A program made the position numbers and the translations under genes. From positions 1-64,000 of the forward strand of contig JAAWDP010000019.1 in NCBI GenBank assembly GCA_022793815.1: a stretch of DNA of 64,000 bases. The letters are read 5' to 3'. Below are positions 7,245 to 16,660 of the stretch, piece by piece (the stretch's first letter is position 1; each line of letters begins with the position of its first letter). The stretch is from Clostridia bacterium. Its GTDB lineage: Bacteria; Bacillota; Clostridia; Christensenellales; Pumilibacteraceae. The notes beneath the pieces are model-generated. The model was not told the origin of the DNA. It ran no database searches and saw nothing but the letters and a program-made list of their open reading frames with translations.

Positions 7245-9671
7245 TCAGGACTGCACTTTGTCGTTATAGATAAGTCCGCGTGCCACACGCATTTTGCCTT
7301 TAAGCAGCGCGCGTCCCGCATGGGTGCGGTTTTCTATCGGGAAGTTTTCGGTGGAGAACGCGGTCATGTAGCCGTCCTCCATTTCGAACACAACCTTATA
7401 CGGCAGCGTTACGTAAGACGCGAACACGAGGCGCGAACTGTTCTTGCCGAAGTCAATTATCTTCACGCCCTTGCGGTATCTGCTCATGACGTCGAGCTGG
7501 GAAACAAGCACGCGCTTGCAGAAGCTGCCGTCGGTGATGAGCGCCATTTCGCCGTCGCCGTTGACCTGTCCAACAAACAGACACGAATCGCCGTCCGCGA
7601 GCTGTATGCCCTTGACGCCGCCTGCCACTCTGCCTTGGAGCGGTATATCGCTCATGTCGGCATTAAGACACATGCCGCCCTTGGTTATGAACATGAGCGT
7701 ACAGTCGTGCTTTTCCTTTTCGATTGCGATGACCTCGTCGCCCTCCTTGATTTTGACCGCCTGGAACGACGACTTGACGACGTTGTATTCGGAAAACGCC
7801 GAGCGCTTGACCATGCCGTCGCGCGTGTAGAACAGCAGGTTGCCTTTCGGCAAAGCGTCGAGCACGGGCAGCATATAGACAATGCGTTCGTTTTTCAGCA
7901 TTTCGGTTATGACCTTGCCTGCGGGCGAGCCCTTTTCGCGCCACTTGCCGTCGGGCAGACTTTCCACGTCGGCTTTATAGCAGTTGCCGAGATTGGTGAA
8001 ACAGTAAAGCGTTTCGTCGCTCTTGGTCTTGACGATTATCGGGCTGATTTCGCTGCCCGTGGAATTGTCGGAAAAATCCTTTGTCGCCATGGTGAAGTTT
8101 TTGACGAGCATTCTCTTTATGTTGCCGAGAGAGTTCACGCAGACGATGTAGTCTTCTATGGGTTTTTCGTCGTCGTCGCTGGGCACTACGTAGTCGTCGA
8201 CGGTTTTCAAAATAGCGGATTTGCGGTTTTCCTTATACGCCTTGCGTATCTGCGCAAGCTCCATTTTAACGAGGTCCATTTGCAGTTTCTTGGACGCGAC
8301 AATCGCGCTGAGCCGTTCTATGAGGGCTTTGACGTCCGCAAGTTCCTTTTCGAGTTTATATACTTCCAGATGAGTAAGCCGCGCCAGACGCAGGTCGAGT
8401 ATCGCCTGAGCCTGTCTTTCGCTGAGTTCGAAACGCTGACGCAGGCGTTCTTTCGCTTCTGCGGTGGACTGACTGGTCTTGATTATTTTTATTACTTCGT
8501 CGATGTTGCGGACGGCTATAACAAGTCCTTCGAGTATGTGTTCGCGCTCTTTCGCGGCGTCGAGTTCGTAGCGCGTGCGGCGCAAAATAACTTCGCGCTG
8601 GTAATTCACGTAGTAAGCTATTATATCCAAAAGTCCCATGAGCTGGGGCTTGCCGTCGGCTATGGCGACCATGTTTATGCCGTAGGAAATGGACAGATTC
8701 GTGTATTTGAACAGCAAATCGATTATCGGTTTGGGGTCGCAGTCGCGCTTGACTTTTATCACGGCGCGCATGCCCACGCGGTCGGATTCGTCGGTTATTT
8801 CGGCTATGCCGGAAAGCACGCCTTTCTTCTCCTCGCGCACTTTGAGTATGCTTTCGAGCAGCGAGGATTTATTTACGCCGTAAGGCAGTTCGTCTATGAC
8901 GATTAGTTTTTTGTCGTTGTCGCCGTTTTCGATATGCAGGCGTGCGCGGAGCATTATTTTGCCCTTGCCCGTTTCGTAAGCTTTTTCCAGCTCGCCCGCG
9001 ATTATGAAACCGCCGCCCGGAAAATCGGGTCCTTTGATTATGCGCATCATTTCGGAAAGTTTTATGCGCGGATTGTCGATGTATGCTATTACGCCGTCGA
9101 TACACTCCATTAAATTATGCGGCGGAATGTTGGTTGCCAGTCCGACGGCTATGCCCGTCGCGCCGTTTACGAGCAGGTTCGGAAATCTGCCCGGCAAAAT
9201 GTCGGGTTCCATGCGCGTGTCGTCGAAGTTGCTTGACCAGCGCACCGTGTTTTTTTCGAGGTCGCGCAGAAGTTCGAGCGCGAGCGGAGTCATGCGCACT
9301 TCGGTGTAGCGCATTGCAGCCGCGCCGTCGCCGTCTATACTGCCGAAGTTACCGTGACCGTCTACGAGGCACGCGCCCATGGAAAACGGCTGAGCCATTC
9401 TGACCATTGCCTGATATATCGACGTGTCGCCGTGCGGGTGGTATTTGCCCAAACAGTCGCCGACCACGCGCGCGCTTTTTCTGTACGGCTTGTCGGGGGT
9501 TATGCCGAGTTCGTTCATGGTGTAGAGTATTCTGCGCTGAACGGGTTTGAGTCCGTCTTCGACACGGGGCAAGGCCCGGTCGAGTATGACATGTTCGCTG
9601 TACGGTATCATGGAATCGTGCATTACGTCTTCCATGGTTTTTTCGAGTATCTTATGTTTAATCTCTTCCAT
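7245..9671 (-). CDS. gyrA: Type IIA DNA topoisomerase subunit A (GyrA/ParC family)
   Basis: The 808-residue protein carries the breakage-reunion domain, with the catalytic tyrosine at Tyr122 (AMRYTEVRM), and a C-terminal propeller. The text [19 protein letters not shown] marks the quinolone region: Thr83 and Gln87 stand where E. coli GyrA has Ser83 and Asp87. I find no QRRGGKG-type GyrA box after the first propeller blade, so wrapping and supercoiling are doubtful and a topoisomerase IV-like role is possible. The ATG shares one base with the stop codon of the B subunit (TAATG), implying coupled translation of the two subunits. The family is certain; GyrA versus ParC is not settled from sequence alone. 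Confidence 0.88.
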   Translation of the reverse strand: MEEIKHKILEKTMEDVMHDSMIPYSEHVILDRALPRVEDGLKPVQRRILYTMNELGITPDKPYRKSARVVGDCLGKYHPHGDTSIYQAMVRMAQPFSMGACLVDGHGNFGSIDGDGAAAMRYTEVRMTPLALELLRDLEKNTVRWSSNFDDTRMEPDILPGRFPNLLVNGATGIAVGLATNIPPHNLMECIDGVIAYIDNPRIKLSEMMRIIKGPDFPGGGFIIAGELEKAYETGKGKIMLRARLHIENGDNDKKLIVIDELPYGVNKSSLLESILKVREEKKGVLSGIAEITDESDRVGMRAVIKVKRDCDPKPIIDLLFKYTNLSISYGINMVAIADGKPQLMGLLDIIAYYVNYQREVILRRTRYELDAAKEREHILEGLVIAVRNIDEVIKIIKTSQSTAEAKERLRQRFELSERQAQAILDLRLARLTHLEVYKLEKELADVKALIERLSAIVASKKLQMDLVKMELAQIRKAYKENRKSAILKTVDDYVVPSDDDEKPIEDYIVCVNSLGNIKRMLVKNFTMATKDFSDNSTGSEISPIIVKTKSDETLYCFTNLGNCYKADVESLPDGKWREKGSPAGKVITEMLKNERIVYMLPVLDALPKGNLLFYTRDGMVKRSAFSEYNVVKSSFQAVKIKEGDEVIAIEKEKHDCTLMFITKGGMCLNADMSDIPLQGRVAGGVKGIQLADGDSCLFVGQVNGDGEMALITDGSFCKRVLVSQLDVMSRYRKGVKIIDFGKNSSRLVFASYVTLPYKVVFEMEDGYMTAFSTENFPIENRTHAGRALLKGKMRVARGLIYNDKVQS

Positions 9672-11635
9672 TAGCGTGCCTCCTGCTTGAAGCGGTCTTC
9701 GCGGTTAAAGTTGGCGTGTTCTATTATATAGGCTTTTCTCAAATCTATCATGTCGCCCATGAGCGTGGACACGAGCTTTTCCGCCTGCGCGGCGTCCTCT
9801 ATCGTCACTTTGACAAGCGTGCGTTTGTCGGGGTTCATCGTGGTGTCCCAAAGCTGGTCGGCGTTCATTTCGCCGAGCCCCTTATAACGCTGCACTTCCG
9901 CGCCTCTGCCGAACTTCGGCTTTATCTCTTCGAGTTCTTCGTCGCTGTAAACGTATTCCACCTTGTCTTTTTTTGCTATCTTGTAAAGCGGCGGCAGACC
10001 GATGTAAACATGCCCCTCGCTGATAAGGTCTTTCATATAGCGGAAGAAGAACGTGAGCAGTATCGCACGGATATGCGCTCCGTCCTGGTCCGCGTCGGAC
10101 AGAATTATTACTTTATGGTAGTTGAGGTTGTCCACGTTGAAATCCTCTCCTATGCCGCTTCCGAGCGCGGAAATTATGGTGCGGATTTCTTCGTTTGCAA
10201 GCACCTGGTCGATACGCTTTTTCTCTGCGTTGAGCGGTTTGCCGCGCAGAGGCAGTATTGCCTGGAATTTACGGTTGCGCGCCTGTTTGCAAGTGCCGCC
10301 CGCGCTGTCGCCCTCGACAATGAAGAGCTCGTTGAGTTCGGGTTTTTTGCCCGTGCACGACGACAGTTTGCCGACAAGGTTGAAATTTTCTATGCTGTTC
10401 TTGGCACGGGTGATTTCCTTTTCCTTTCTCGCCGCTTCGCGCACCTTTGCCGCGAGCAGCGCTTTTTTGAGTATGGTTTCCACAAGAGATTTGTTTTCGT
10501 CTTTGGAAAACAGATTTTGAAGCTCTTGCATGGTTATGCCTTCTATCGCGATACGCGCCTCGGGGTTGCCGAGTTTGGTTTTGGTCTGACCCTCGAACTG
10601 GATGTTCTGCATCTGCACGCTCATTACCGCGGTGAGTCCTTCGCGGAAATCGTCGCCGAGCAAATTGTCGTCCTTGTCTTTGAGCATGCCCGTCTTACGC
10701 GCAAAATCGTTCATGACCTTTGTGAGCGCGGCTTTGAAACCCGTTTCGTGAGTGCCGCCCTCCGTGGTCGGTATATTGTTTACGTAGGAAAACAGGCTGT
10801 CCGTATAAGCGTCGGTATACTGGAACGCAAGTTCCATACCGATGCCGTCCTTCTCGCCCGAAATCGTGACGGGCTCGGGGAAAAGAGGATTTTTGGTTTC
10901 GTTGAGATATTTGACGAAATCGATAAGACCGCCCTCGTAGCAGTATTCGCGCGTCAAAAATCCGTTGCCGTGCGGCACGCGCTCGTCGGTGAGAGTGATT
11001 TTTGCGCCCTTGTTCAAAAACGCGAGTTCTTTGAGGCGGCGCGAAATTACGTCTATATTGAAATTGACGGTTTCGAACACGCGCTTATCGGGTTTGAAGC
11101 GAACTTTCGAACCGTGCTTGTCCGTTTTTTCTCCCGTGTCTATGAGGTGGTATTTAACAAGTCCGCCTTTGACTTCGCCGCCCTCTTCCGCCGCCTTGGA
11201 TTCGAATTCCATGCGGTACGTCGTGCCGTTTTTGTAGACCTCGACTTTGAGCCATTCGCTCAGCGCATTGGTGACGGACGCTCCGACGCCGTGCAAGCCG
11301 CCCGAATGCGAATAGTTGGAATTGTCGAACTTGCCGCCTGCGTGAAGCTGCGTGAATACCACTTCCACGCCCGAAACGCCGAGCTGCGGATGAATGTCTA
11401 CCGGTATGCCTCTGCCGTCGTCCTCGACGGAAGCCGAACCGTCCGCATGCACGGTTACGGAAATGGACGTGCCGTAGCCGTTTGCCACTTCGTCCATAGA
11501 GTTATCCACTATTTCCCACAGTATGTGATGAAGTCCTTTGACTCCCGTAGTGCCTATATACATGCCGGGACGCAAACGCACCGCGTCCAGACCTTCGAGA
11601 ATTTTTATGTTGGTTGCGCTGTAATTCTGTTGCAT
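9671..11635 (-). CDS. gyrB: Type IIA DNA topoisomerase subunit B (GyrB/ParE family)
   Basis: The chosen ATG follows AGGAGG and gives 654 residues; an in-frame start 24 codons earlier has no site. The N-terminal GHKL ATPase domain shows EIVDNSMDE (Asn45) and EDDGRGIP (71-78), and [16 protein letters not shown] is the ATP lid. The TOPRIM part has [16 protein letters not shown] and [10 protein letters not shown], and [15 protein letters not shown] lies near the end. The short length, without the E. coli-type insertion, fits Gram-positive GyrB/ParE. It drives ATP-dependent strand passage with the subunit encoded directly downstream. It is the first gene of the operon and has a promoter about 90 bases upstream. 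Confidence 0.9.
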   Translation of the reverse strand: MQQNYSATNIKILEGLDAVRLRPGMYIGTTGVKGLHHILWEIVDNSMDEVANGYGTSISVTVHADGSASVEDDGRGIPVDIHPQLGVSGVEVVFTQLHAGGKFDNSNYSHSGGLHGVGASVTNALSEWLKVEVYKNGTTYRMEFESKAAEEGGEVKGGLVKYHLIDTGEKTDKHGSKVRFKPDKRVFETVNFNIDVISRRLKELAFLNKGAKITLTDERVPHGNGFLTREYCYEGGLIDFVKYLNETKNPLFPEPVTISGEKDGIGMELAFQYTDAYTDSLFSYVNNIPTTEGGTHETGFKAALTKVMNDFARKTGMLKDKDDNLLGDDFREGLTAVMSVQMQNIQFEGQTKTKLGNPEARIAIEGITMQELQNLFSKDENKSLVETILKKALLAAKVREAARKEKEITRAKNSIENFNLVGKLSSCTGKKPELNELFIVEGDSAGGTCKQARNRKFQAILPLRGKPLNAEKKRIDQVLANEEIRTIISALGSGIGEDFNVDNLNYHKVIILSDADQDGAHIRAILLTFFFRYMKDLISEGHVYIGLPPLYKIAKKDKVEYVYSDEELEEIKPKFGRGAEVQRYKGLGEMNADQLWDTTMNPDKRTLVKVTIEDAAQAEKLVSTLMGDMIDLRKAYIIEHANFNREDRFKQEAR

Positions 11636-11724
11636 TTTTCCTCCTGAGGTTCTTTCGGAAAAAAACCGTGTTACGATGTTTTGTATACCGCGTGCAAGAG
11701 TGCGCACGCTTATGGGACTTATTG

Positions 11725-11753
11725 ATTATAGCACAAAAAAAAAAAATATACAA
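11725..11753 (-). promoter_or_regulatory. Promoter of the topoisomerase operon
   Basis: On the minus strand TTGTAT (11748-11753) and TATAAT (11725-11730) are separated by 17 bases rich in T. The leader of about 85 bases contains a GCGTGC/GCACGC hairpin before the AGGAGG. Confidence 0.7.
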
Positions 11754-12121
11754 CCTTTTTGATAGATATTTATGCAAAAAAATTCTCGCTTTTCCGTAAC
11801 AAATTGCGAGAATGATTTGAATGTGAATATTTATGCAAAATTATGAATATTATGTATCTACATGTTGTGGTGCAGCTTAATGTAAACACAAGATGTTGAT
11901 TGAGTAAAACGTGATTGCTGCTATGATGACGGGATTTCTCCGCTTCGGTCGAAATGACGGCGTGAGAAACAGCAAAATGACGGCGTGAAGAAAGGTCGGA
12001 ATGTCAGCGTAAGAAACAGCAGAAATGACAGAACGGATAAACTCGGAATAAAGCGTACACGAACAGACGGCGGCAGTGTGAAAACGGTCAACGACAGTGC
12101 GAGAAAAAACAGGCAGATGCG
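11754..12121. other. Intergenic stretch with degenerate repeats
   Basis: No gene is seen. The left part is AT-rich. At 11931-11958 there is a copy of a dispersed motif (GATTTCTCCGCTTCGGTCG then AAATGAC) also found at 44593, 48689 and 58721. After it, GAAACAGC and ATGACGGCGTGA-type blocks recur several times up to about 12030, a degenerate short tandem array. Confidence 0.5.
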
Positions 12122-13018
12122 TTACAGCGACGAGTCGAGGAAAGCGAGTACGTCGGCGTAGACCTCGGCGCGGTTGGTTTCGTTGAGCACTTCGTGACGC
12201 GCGTCGGGGTAAAGCTTGAGCACGGGAGAAAGTCCGAGATTTTTAAACTTTTCGGCGAGCTTTTTAACAAGTTTGCCGTAAGCGCCCACGCCGTCTTTGT
12301 CCCCCGCGATAAGCATGAGCGGCAGGTCTTTACGGATGTTTTCATTGTCGGCGTCGGCTATGGATATGAGTCCGTTGAACAGATAGTAGTAGAAGCCGTT
12401 GCTGCACATGAACGAGCATAGCGGGTCGACGTTGTATCTGCCGACTATCTCGGTATCGCGCGTAGTCCAGGCGTTTATGCCCTCTTCTCGGAACTTTTTG
12501 TCGTAGCGTTTGAAAGTCATATTCGCAAACACCGTTCCGTCGTCATCCTTGTGTTTTTTGAGTTTGCCCTTGGCGATACCGCGTCCCAGCCGCGCCGTCC
12601 CCCTTCCCATGAGCGCGCTTCCGCTCAATATGCAAGCCGCGATTTCATCGGCGCCGTAAGTGAGATAGCGCTGCGTGAGAAACGAGCCGTAGCTGTGACC
12701 GAGAACTATTACGGGCAAGCCGTACTCCTCTTTCAGAATGTCCGTAAGCTGTCTCAAATCTTTTACGGTGTTTTCGAAAAGGTCGCCCTCGCCCGCTTTG
12801 CCGAGCGCGTCCCTATCGGTTTCGCCGTGCGCGCGGTGGTCGTCGCCTGCGGCAATATATCCGTTTTCGTTTAAATAACGCGCAAATTCGTCGTAGCGCG
12901 CTATATGTTCGACCATGCCGTGTACGATTTGGACGACGGCTTTCGGGTTTTGCACTTCGTCCCACACCGCGTAAGAAATCTGCTTGCCGTCGAAAGCGGC
13001 GAATGTTTTGCGTTGCAT
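12122..13018 (-). CDS. Alpha/beta hydrolase, monoacylglycerol lipase-like
   Basis: The 298-residue protein starts at the ATG behind AAAGGAG; an upstream in-frame extension is discarded. It has the Hydrolase_4 layout: IVHGMVEHIARYD oxyanion region (31-43), nucleophile elbow GHSYG (107-111, Ser109), acid near Asp240-Asp242 (IAGDKDG) and His275 (ARHEV). These are the residues of serine lysophospholipases and monoacylglycerol lipases that release fatty acids from glycerol esters in the cytoplasm. No signal peptide is present. It diverges from murG and has its own consensus promoter. The exact lipid is not predictable. Confidence 0.85.
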   Translation of the reverse strand: MQRKTFAAFDGKQISYAVWDEVQNPKAVVQIVHGMVEHIARYDEFARYLNENGYIAAGDDHRAHGETDRDALGKAGEGDLFENTVKDLRQLTDILKEEYGLPVIVLGHSYGSFLTQRYLTYGADEIAACILSGSALMGRGTARLGRGIAKGKLKKHKDDDGTVFANMTFKRYDKKFREEGINAWTTRDTEIVGRYNVDPLCSFMCSNGFYYYLFNGLISIADADNENIRKDLPLMLIAGDKDGVGAYGKLVKKLAEKFKNLGLSPVLKLYPDARHEVLNETNRAEVYADVLAFLDSSL

Positions 13019-13123
13019 TTTGATTGCTCCTTTTGTGTTTGCATTGACAGGAAAATACCGAAATCTACATTCTATTGCATTTTTTTCGCGCGTAGCGAAA
13101 GTATAATATATCCATTCGGTTGT

Positions 13124-13152
13124 AGTATAACCGAAATTGCGTTTTTTGTCAA
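13124..13152 (-). promoter_or_regulatory. Promoter of the alpha/beta hydrolase gene
   Basis: TTGACA (13147-13152) and TATACT (13124-13129) on the minus strand are 17 bases apart. A CGGTT/AACCG inverted repeat (13117-13133) overlaps the -10 box and may be an operator or leader hairpin. Confidence 0.75.
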
Positions 13153-13191
13153 CATGAAAGCGCATACATAATTTTCGGAAAGGAAGCAGTC

Positions 13192-14244
13192 ATGGACAAG
13201 AAAGTGTTGGTTTTGACGGGCGGAGGAACTGCGGGGCACGTGCTGCCTGCGCTTGCGCTTATACCGTTTTTGAAGGGCGTATTCGGCGAAATACATTTTA
13301 TCGGGTCGAACAGCGGTTACGAAAAGTCGCTGGTCGGAAATAATGCGATTTATCACGGAATAGACGCCGTAAAGTTCGCGCGGGGCAAAAACATATTCAA
13401 ACTGCTCCCCATCCCGTTCAAGCTTGCCGCCGCGAAAAAGCAGGCAGCCGAGCTGCTGAAAGAAATACGTCCCGACGCGGTGTTTTCCAAAGGCGGCTAT
13501 GTGGCTTTGCCCGTGGTGCTCGCAGCCAAGAAAACGCCCGTTTATCTGCATGAAAGCGACCTGACCATGGGACTTGCAAACCGCATGTCGCTGAAAAAAT
13601 GCCGCTATATTTTTACGTCGTTCGAAACGGACGGCGACAAAGCCGTGCACACGGGCGCGCCGATTAGGCAGTCGATTTATTACGGCTGTGCCGACGAGGG
13701 ACAGCGGCGGTGCGGATTTGTGCGGCAAAAACCCGTCTTGCTCGTAATGGGCGGTTCAAGCGGCGCGCGGGCGATTAACGAATGCGTTTATTCGTGTCTG
13801 GACGCGCTTGTGCAAAAATTCAACGTAGTCCACATAACGGGAGAAAAACAGCCGTCTGCCGTGACGCGCGAGGGCTATCACGCGATAGGATATACCGACC
13901 GAATAGAGGACCTTTTCGCTTTGGCGGATTTCGTGGTTTCGCGCGGCGGCAGCGGCGCTCTGTTCGAACTCATGGCGCTGAAAAAGCCCACGCTTATCAT
14001 TCCCCTGCCGAAGGGCGCGTCGCGCGGCGACCAGATAGACAATGCGGACTATTTCGCGTCGCGCGGCGCGGCGCTTATGCTGAAACAGGAACAGCTTTCT
14101 GCCGGCAACATGGTTTCGTCGCTGGACAAGCTTGTTTCCTCCGCAGCCGCGCTGAAACACGGCATGGAAGCGATAGAACGCATTGACGGCACGCGGCGCA
14201 TAGCCAAAATGATAATCGACGACGTAAACAAGGAGAATTCATGA
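13192..14244 (+). CDS. murG: UDP-GlcNAc:undecaprenyl-PP-MurNAc-pentapeptide GlcNAc transferase
   Basis: The 350-residue protein is the membrane-associated GT28 enzyme that adds GlcNAc to lipid I to make lipid II. The donor and acceptor loops are visible: TGGGTAGHVLPALAL (9-23), SKGGYVALP near 100, HESDLTMGLAN near 120, and the C-terminal MGGSSGARAIN and SRGGSGALFELMALKKP, with GDQIDNA near the UDP-binding site. AAAGGAAG precedes the ATG. The stop codon overlaps the start of the next gene (ATGA), so the two are coupled. It is outside the usual mur/fts cluster, which is common in Clostridia with duplicated or scattered mur genes. Confidence 0.93.
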   Translation: MDKKVLVLTGGGTAGHVLPALALIPFLKGVFGEIHFIGSNSGYEKSLVGNNAIYHGIDAVKFARGKNIFKLLPIPFKLAAAKKQAAELLKEIRPDAVFSKGGYVALPVVLAAKKTPVYLHESDLTMGLANRMSLKKCRYIFTSFETDGDKAVHTGAPIRQSIYYGCADEGQRRCGFVRQKPVLLVMGGSSGARAINECVYSCLDALVQKFNVVHITGEKQPSAVTREGYHAIGYTDRIEDLFALADFVVSRGGSGALFELMALKKPTLIIPLPKGASRGDQIDNADYFASRGAALMLKQEQLSAGNMVSSLDKLVSSAAALKHGMEAIERIDGTRRIAKMIIDDVNKENS

Positions 14245-15569
14245 TGCGCACTTTCTTCACGAAAACGCAGATAAAAATAGTTGCCGTACTGGGCGCGGTT
14301 GCGGCTTTGATGTTGGGCGGCACTCTGTTCTACAAATTAAACGGCGACGTGCCTGCGCAGACCACCCCCTACGTTCACGAAAAAATACGCGACCCCCGAC
14401 CGTCGCTGAGTCCGTATTTCGACCGCGAGATAAACATAGGCGGAAGCGGCGACGAAAACCTTACCGACGTTTTTTCCGCAAACGGCAAGATTTACATATT
14501 CGGCGATACAACTTCGCAGAACTATGATTTCGACGAGGGCGGCGGCGTATTCCTCGCGCTTATAAGCGAGCAGGGCGCGACGCTGGGCTTCAAAACCTAC
14601 TCGGGCGGCGGAGGCAAACTGATTCGCGCTACGCTGTGCGAGGACGGGTTTTTGCTGGGAATAAACGACGGCGGCGAAGCGAAAGTAATTAAAATCGATT
14701 TCGACGGCACAAAGACAGGCGAAGTGTCTTTGGGCGGCGGCGAAACTATTGCCGACATAAAGCGTTTCGACTCCGCCGTCGCCGTGCTCACCTACGTTAC
14801 GGATAGCGGCACGAACGTGACGAACATGAAGGCGCGGATTTACGACTTCAATCTCGCGATAAAAGCCGAGCGGCTTCTGTCGCATGCCTGTTCGTTGTCG
14901 TATCTGGATATGTTCGAACACGACGGCGGATACGCCGTGGCGGTGAATCTGGTTTCGCCGATTTTAAAACGGCTTGCGTTTATCACGTTCGCCCAGTCCG
15001 CCTCGCCGCTTGTTTACGACGTGGATTTGGGCGAAGAAGGCGGCTACCGCGCAGACGCGGTGATACCGTTTTCGAACGGATTTGCGGCGGCGATAGTGAA
15101 CGACAAAGGAATATGCGACATAATAACAGTGACGAAAGATTTGTCGCTGCATTCGCGCGTGTTTCTGAAACAGTCGTCCGTTGCGTCCGCACGGCTGATG
15201 TATGCGCCCGACGGGTATTACTGCCTTATGCGGCGCGGCGGCAGTCTGTGCACGATGATTGTTCTGGACGAGGTTCTGTCGTATGCGGGCGTGGCGGCGC
15301 AGTTTGCCGCGGTCGGCGACGTGGTGAGTCATTCGATATTCCGCGACAGCGCTATGTTCTGCTGTGAAAGCGAAAAAGGCGTGCGGCTGATTACGCGGCG
15401 CGGCGGCAAAACCGTCGGCGACATAAGTTTCGGCGGCGCGGGCATGACAAACGTAAAAGCCGTGAAATGCGGAGAGCGCATATTCGCGGTATGCGAGACG
15501 AGCCGAACAAGCGACGACTGCCCCACCGTATTCGGCGGAAAAGACATCTGGATTGTGAGAATCATATAA
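14241..15569 (+). CDS. Membrane-anchored extracellular protein, predicted beta-propeller, unknown function
   Basis: This 442-residue protein is not a family I recognise. It has a short basic start, one membrane segment (about 13-30, IVAVLGAVAALMLGGTLFY) and a long outside part made of repeated beta-strand units (GKIYIFGDT, GGVFLALI, IADIKRFDSAVAVL, DGYYCLMRRG, GERIFAVCETS, GKDIWIVRII). This pattern suits a seven-bladed propeller. The ATG lies in the murG stop codon and AGGAGAATTC precedes it, so it is co-translated with MurG; a role at the cell envelope is an inference from that. A terminator follows directly. Confidence 0.7.
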   Translation: MMRTFFTKTQIKIVAVLGAVAALMLGGTLFYKLNGDVPAQTTPYVHEKIRDPRPSLSPYFDREINIGGSGDENLTDVFSANGKIYIFGDTTSQNYDFDEGGGVFLALISEQGATLGFKTYSGGGGKLIRATLCEDGFLLGINDGGEAKVIKIDFDGTKTGEVSLGGGETIADIKRFDSAVAVLTYVTDSGTNVTNMKARIYDFNLAIKAERLLSHACSLSYLDMFEHDGGYAVAVNLVSPILKRLAFITFAQSASPLVYDVDLGEEGGYRADAVIPFSNGFAAAIVNDKGICDIITVTKDLSLHSRVFLKQSSVASARLMYAPDGYYCLMRRGGSLCTMIVLDEVLSYAGVAAQFAAVGDVVSHSIFRDSAMFCCESEKGVRLITRRGGKTVGDISFGGAGMTNVKAVKCGERIFAVCETSRTSDDCPTVFGGKDIWIVRII

Positions 15570-15576
15570 AAATCAA

Positions 15577-15600
15577 AACGCGCCTTAGCGCGTTTTTTTA
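15577..15600 (+). terminator. Terminator of the murG operon
   Basis: AACGCGC (15577-15583) pairs with GCGCGTT (15587-15593), then seven T. Confidence 0.85.
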
Positions 15601-15623
15601 TTTTAGGTTTTAAACAAACGAAT

Positions 15624-15839
15624 TTAATAGTCGGACACGCAAAGAATATCGTTTGCGTCTAAGTCGAGCACCGCGCAAAGTTTGGCAAGAGTATCAAGTG
15701 ACGGCATTGCCCTACCTGAAATGTATTGCCCTACTGTCGGTTGCTTTATGTCAAGTAATTTAGCAATGTCAGTTTGGGTTTTTCCGCTTTGCTTTATGGC
15801 GTCCGATATTTTCTGTTGAATAAGTTGTAATGTAATCAT
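15624..15839 (-). CDS. XRE-family transcriptional repressor (module copy A)
   Basis: The 71-residue protein is essentially one Cro/C1-type helix-turn-helix: QTDIAKLLDIKQPTVGQYIS (about 22-41) is the HTH, followed by GRAMPSLDTLAKLCAVLDL. GGAGG lies seven bases before the ATG. It diverges from a 73-residue gene, and the 94 bases between them hold two identical-type palindromes, the likely operator. The same gene arrangement recurs at 60182-60725 with a different XRE protein, which argues for a functional pair. It probably represses both genes. Terminator of murG operon lies in its 3' flank. Confidence 0.85.
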   Translation of the reverse strand: MITLQLIQQKISDAIKQSGKTQTDIAKLLDIKQPTVGQYISGRAMPSLDTLAKLCAVLDLDANDILCVSDY

Positions 15840-15861
15840 TTTTTTACCTCCACTTATATTT

Positions 15862-15914
15862 TATAGGAAATACCTATAAAATACTTGACTTATAGGCATT
15901 GCCTATACTATAAT
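15862..15914 (+). promoter_or_regulatory. Promoter with two palindromic operators (module copy A)
   Basis: TTGACT (15885-15890) and TATAAT (15909-15914) are 18 bases apart. TATAGGAAATACCTATA (15862-15878) and TATAGGCATTGCCTATA (15891-15907) share perfect TATAGG/CCTATA arms around a five-base centre. The second fills the promoter spacer, a classic repressor position. The centres are 29 bases apart. Confidence 0.8.
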
Positions 15915-15933
15915 CAATAAAAAGGTGGTAGCA

Positions 15934-16155
15934 ATGAAAAAGGAATCGACAATTAAAACAGAAATCAGTAGCGAGTATTATCTGATACATAGGTTATTGG
16001 AACTGATTGGACACTTGGGGATAGTTTACAGCGATAAAAAACTGGCGGTTTTGTTCAAACAATTCGACGATTATGTTTATTCGTCACTGGACTTACCCAA
16101 AAACGCGGGCGACATTGTAGACATTTATATGATTGTCGAACAAGAAAAAATTTGA
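15934..16155 (+). CDS. Small acidic protein of the XRE-linked module (copy A), unknown function
   Basis: The 73-residue protein (ATG after AAAGGTGG) has no domain I recognise. Hand alignment with the protein at 60495-60725 gives about 31 identities over 63 positions: KT..EY, RLLE.I.HLGI, D.KL...F, S.L.LP, GDI.D.Y..VEQ. It looks all-helical and soluble. It is divergently transcribed from an XRE repressor and controlled by a strong operator-bearing promoter. That context resembles toxin-antitoxin or phage-type switches, but no toxin motif is seen. A truncated third copy lies at 41967. A repeat cluster begins directly downstream. Confidence 0.75.
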   Translation: MKKESTIKTEISSEYYLIHRLLELIGHLGIVYSDKKLAVLFKQFDDYVYSSLDLPKNAGDIVDIYMIVEQEKI

Positions 16156-16164
16156 TTTTCTAAG

Positions 16165-16660
16165 GCGGAGATTCCGTTGGCTGCGACAGTCAATAATTGT
16201 ACGGCGACCGACGGCGTAGAGGCGAGCAGTGAAAGGGGCGACGCGTTAAGTAAAATGTCCTGTGGACATTTTATAGCCAAAGCCCGATTTGCCCTTGGCA
16301 AATCGAGGTGGCGGTTCTTCGCGAAAGGGCATGTACACCCCCGTACTTGCCCCGAGCGAAGGTTCTTTTTGACATAGAAATGCGACGCCTATACGCCGTC
16401 GGAGCAAGACGGCGGAGAAACGAGTCAGGCAAGGCAAACGGTTTTTTTCGAGGGCGAGTTTACACCCCCGTAAATGACTGCGCGAAAAACGCAAGGGCAA
16501 CAAAGTATTGCGATGTTTATACGCCGTCGGAACAAGACGGCGGAGAAACGAGTCAGGCAAGGCAAACGGATTTTTTCGAGGGCGAGTTTACACCCCCCGT
16601 AAATGACCCCGAGAAAAAATCCGTTTAACACAGCATGACGAAGTTTATACGCCGTCGGAG
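16165..16660. repeat. Cluster of three hairpin repeats with inverted ends (family D)
   Basis: Three units stand in tandem: 16208-16402, 16408-16530 and 16536-16658; the last two start 128 bases apart and are nearly identical. Unit ends are inverted (CCGACGGCGTA at 16208, TACGCCGTCGG at 16392). Each unit has a hairpin: a conserved ACCCCC loop closed by TTTAC/GTAAA or GTAC/GTAC and an outer stem whose sequence varies but still pairs, for example AAACGGATTTTTTC with GAAAAAATCCGTTT in the third. The last unit end covers the stop codon of the P-II gene. Open frames here follow the repeats and are not considered genes. Confidence 0.75.

Noticed and set aside
9716..11647. A plus-strand open frame of about 640 codons opposite the topoisomerase B gene
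   Set aside because: Antisense shadow with no motifs; the minus strand encodes complete ATPase and TOPRIM domains.
16308..16628. Open frame of about 106 codons inside the repeat cluster
   Set aside because: Its sequence simply follows the tandem hairpin units; no ribosome binding site, and paired base changes favour structure over coding.
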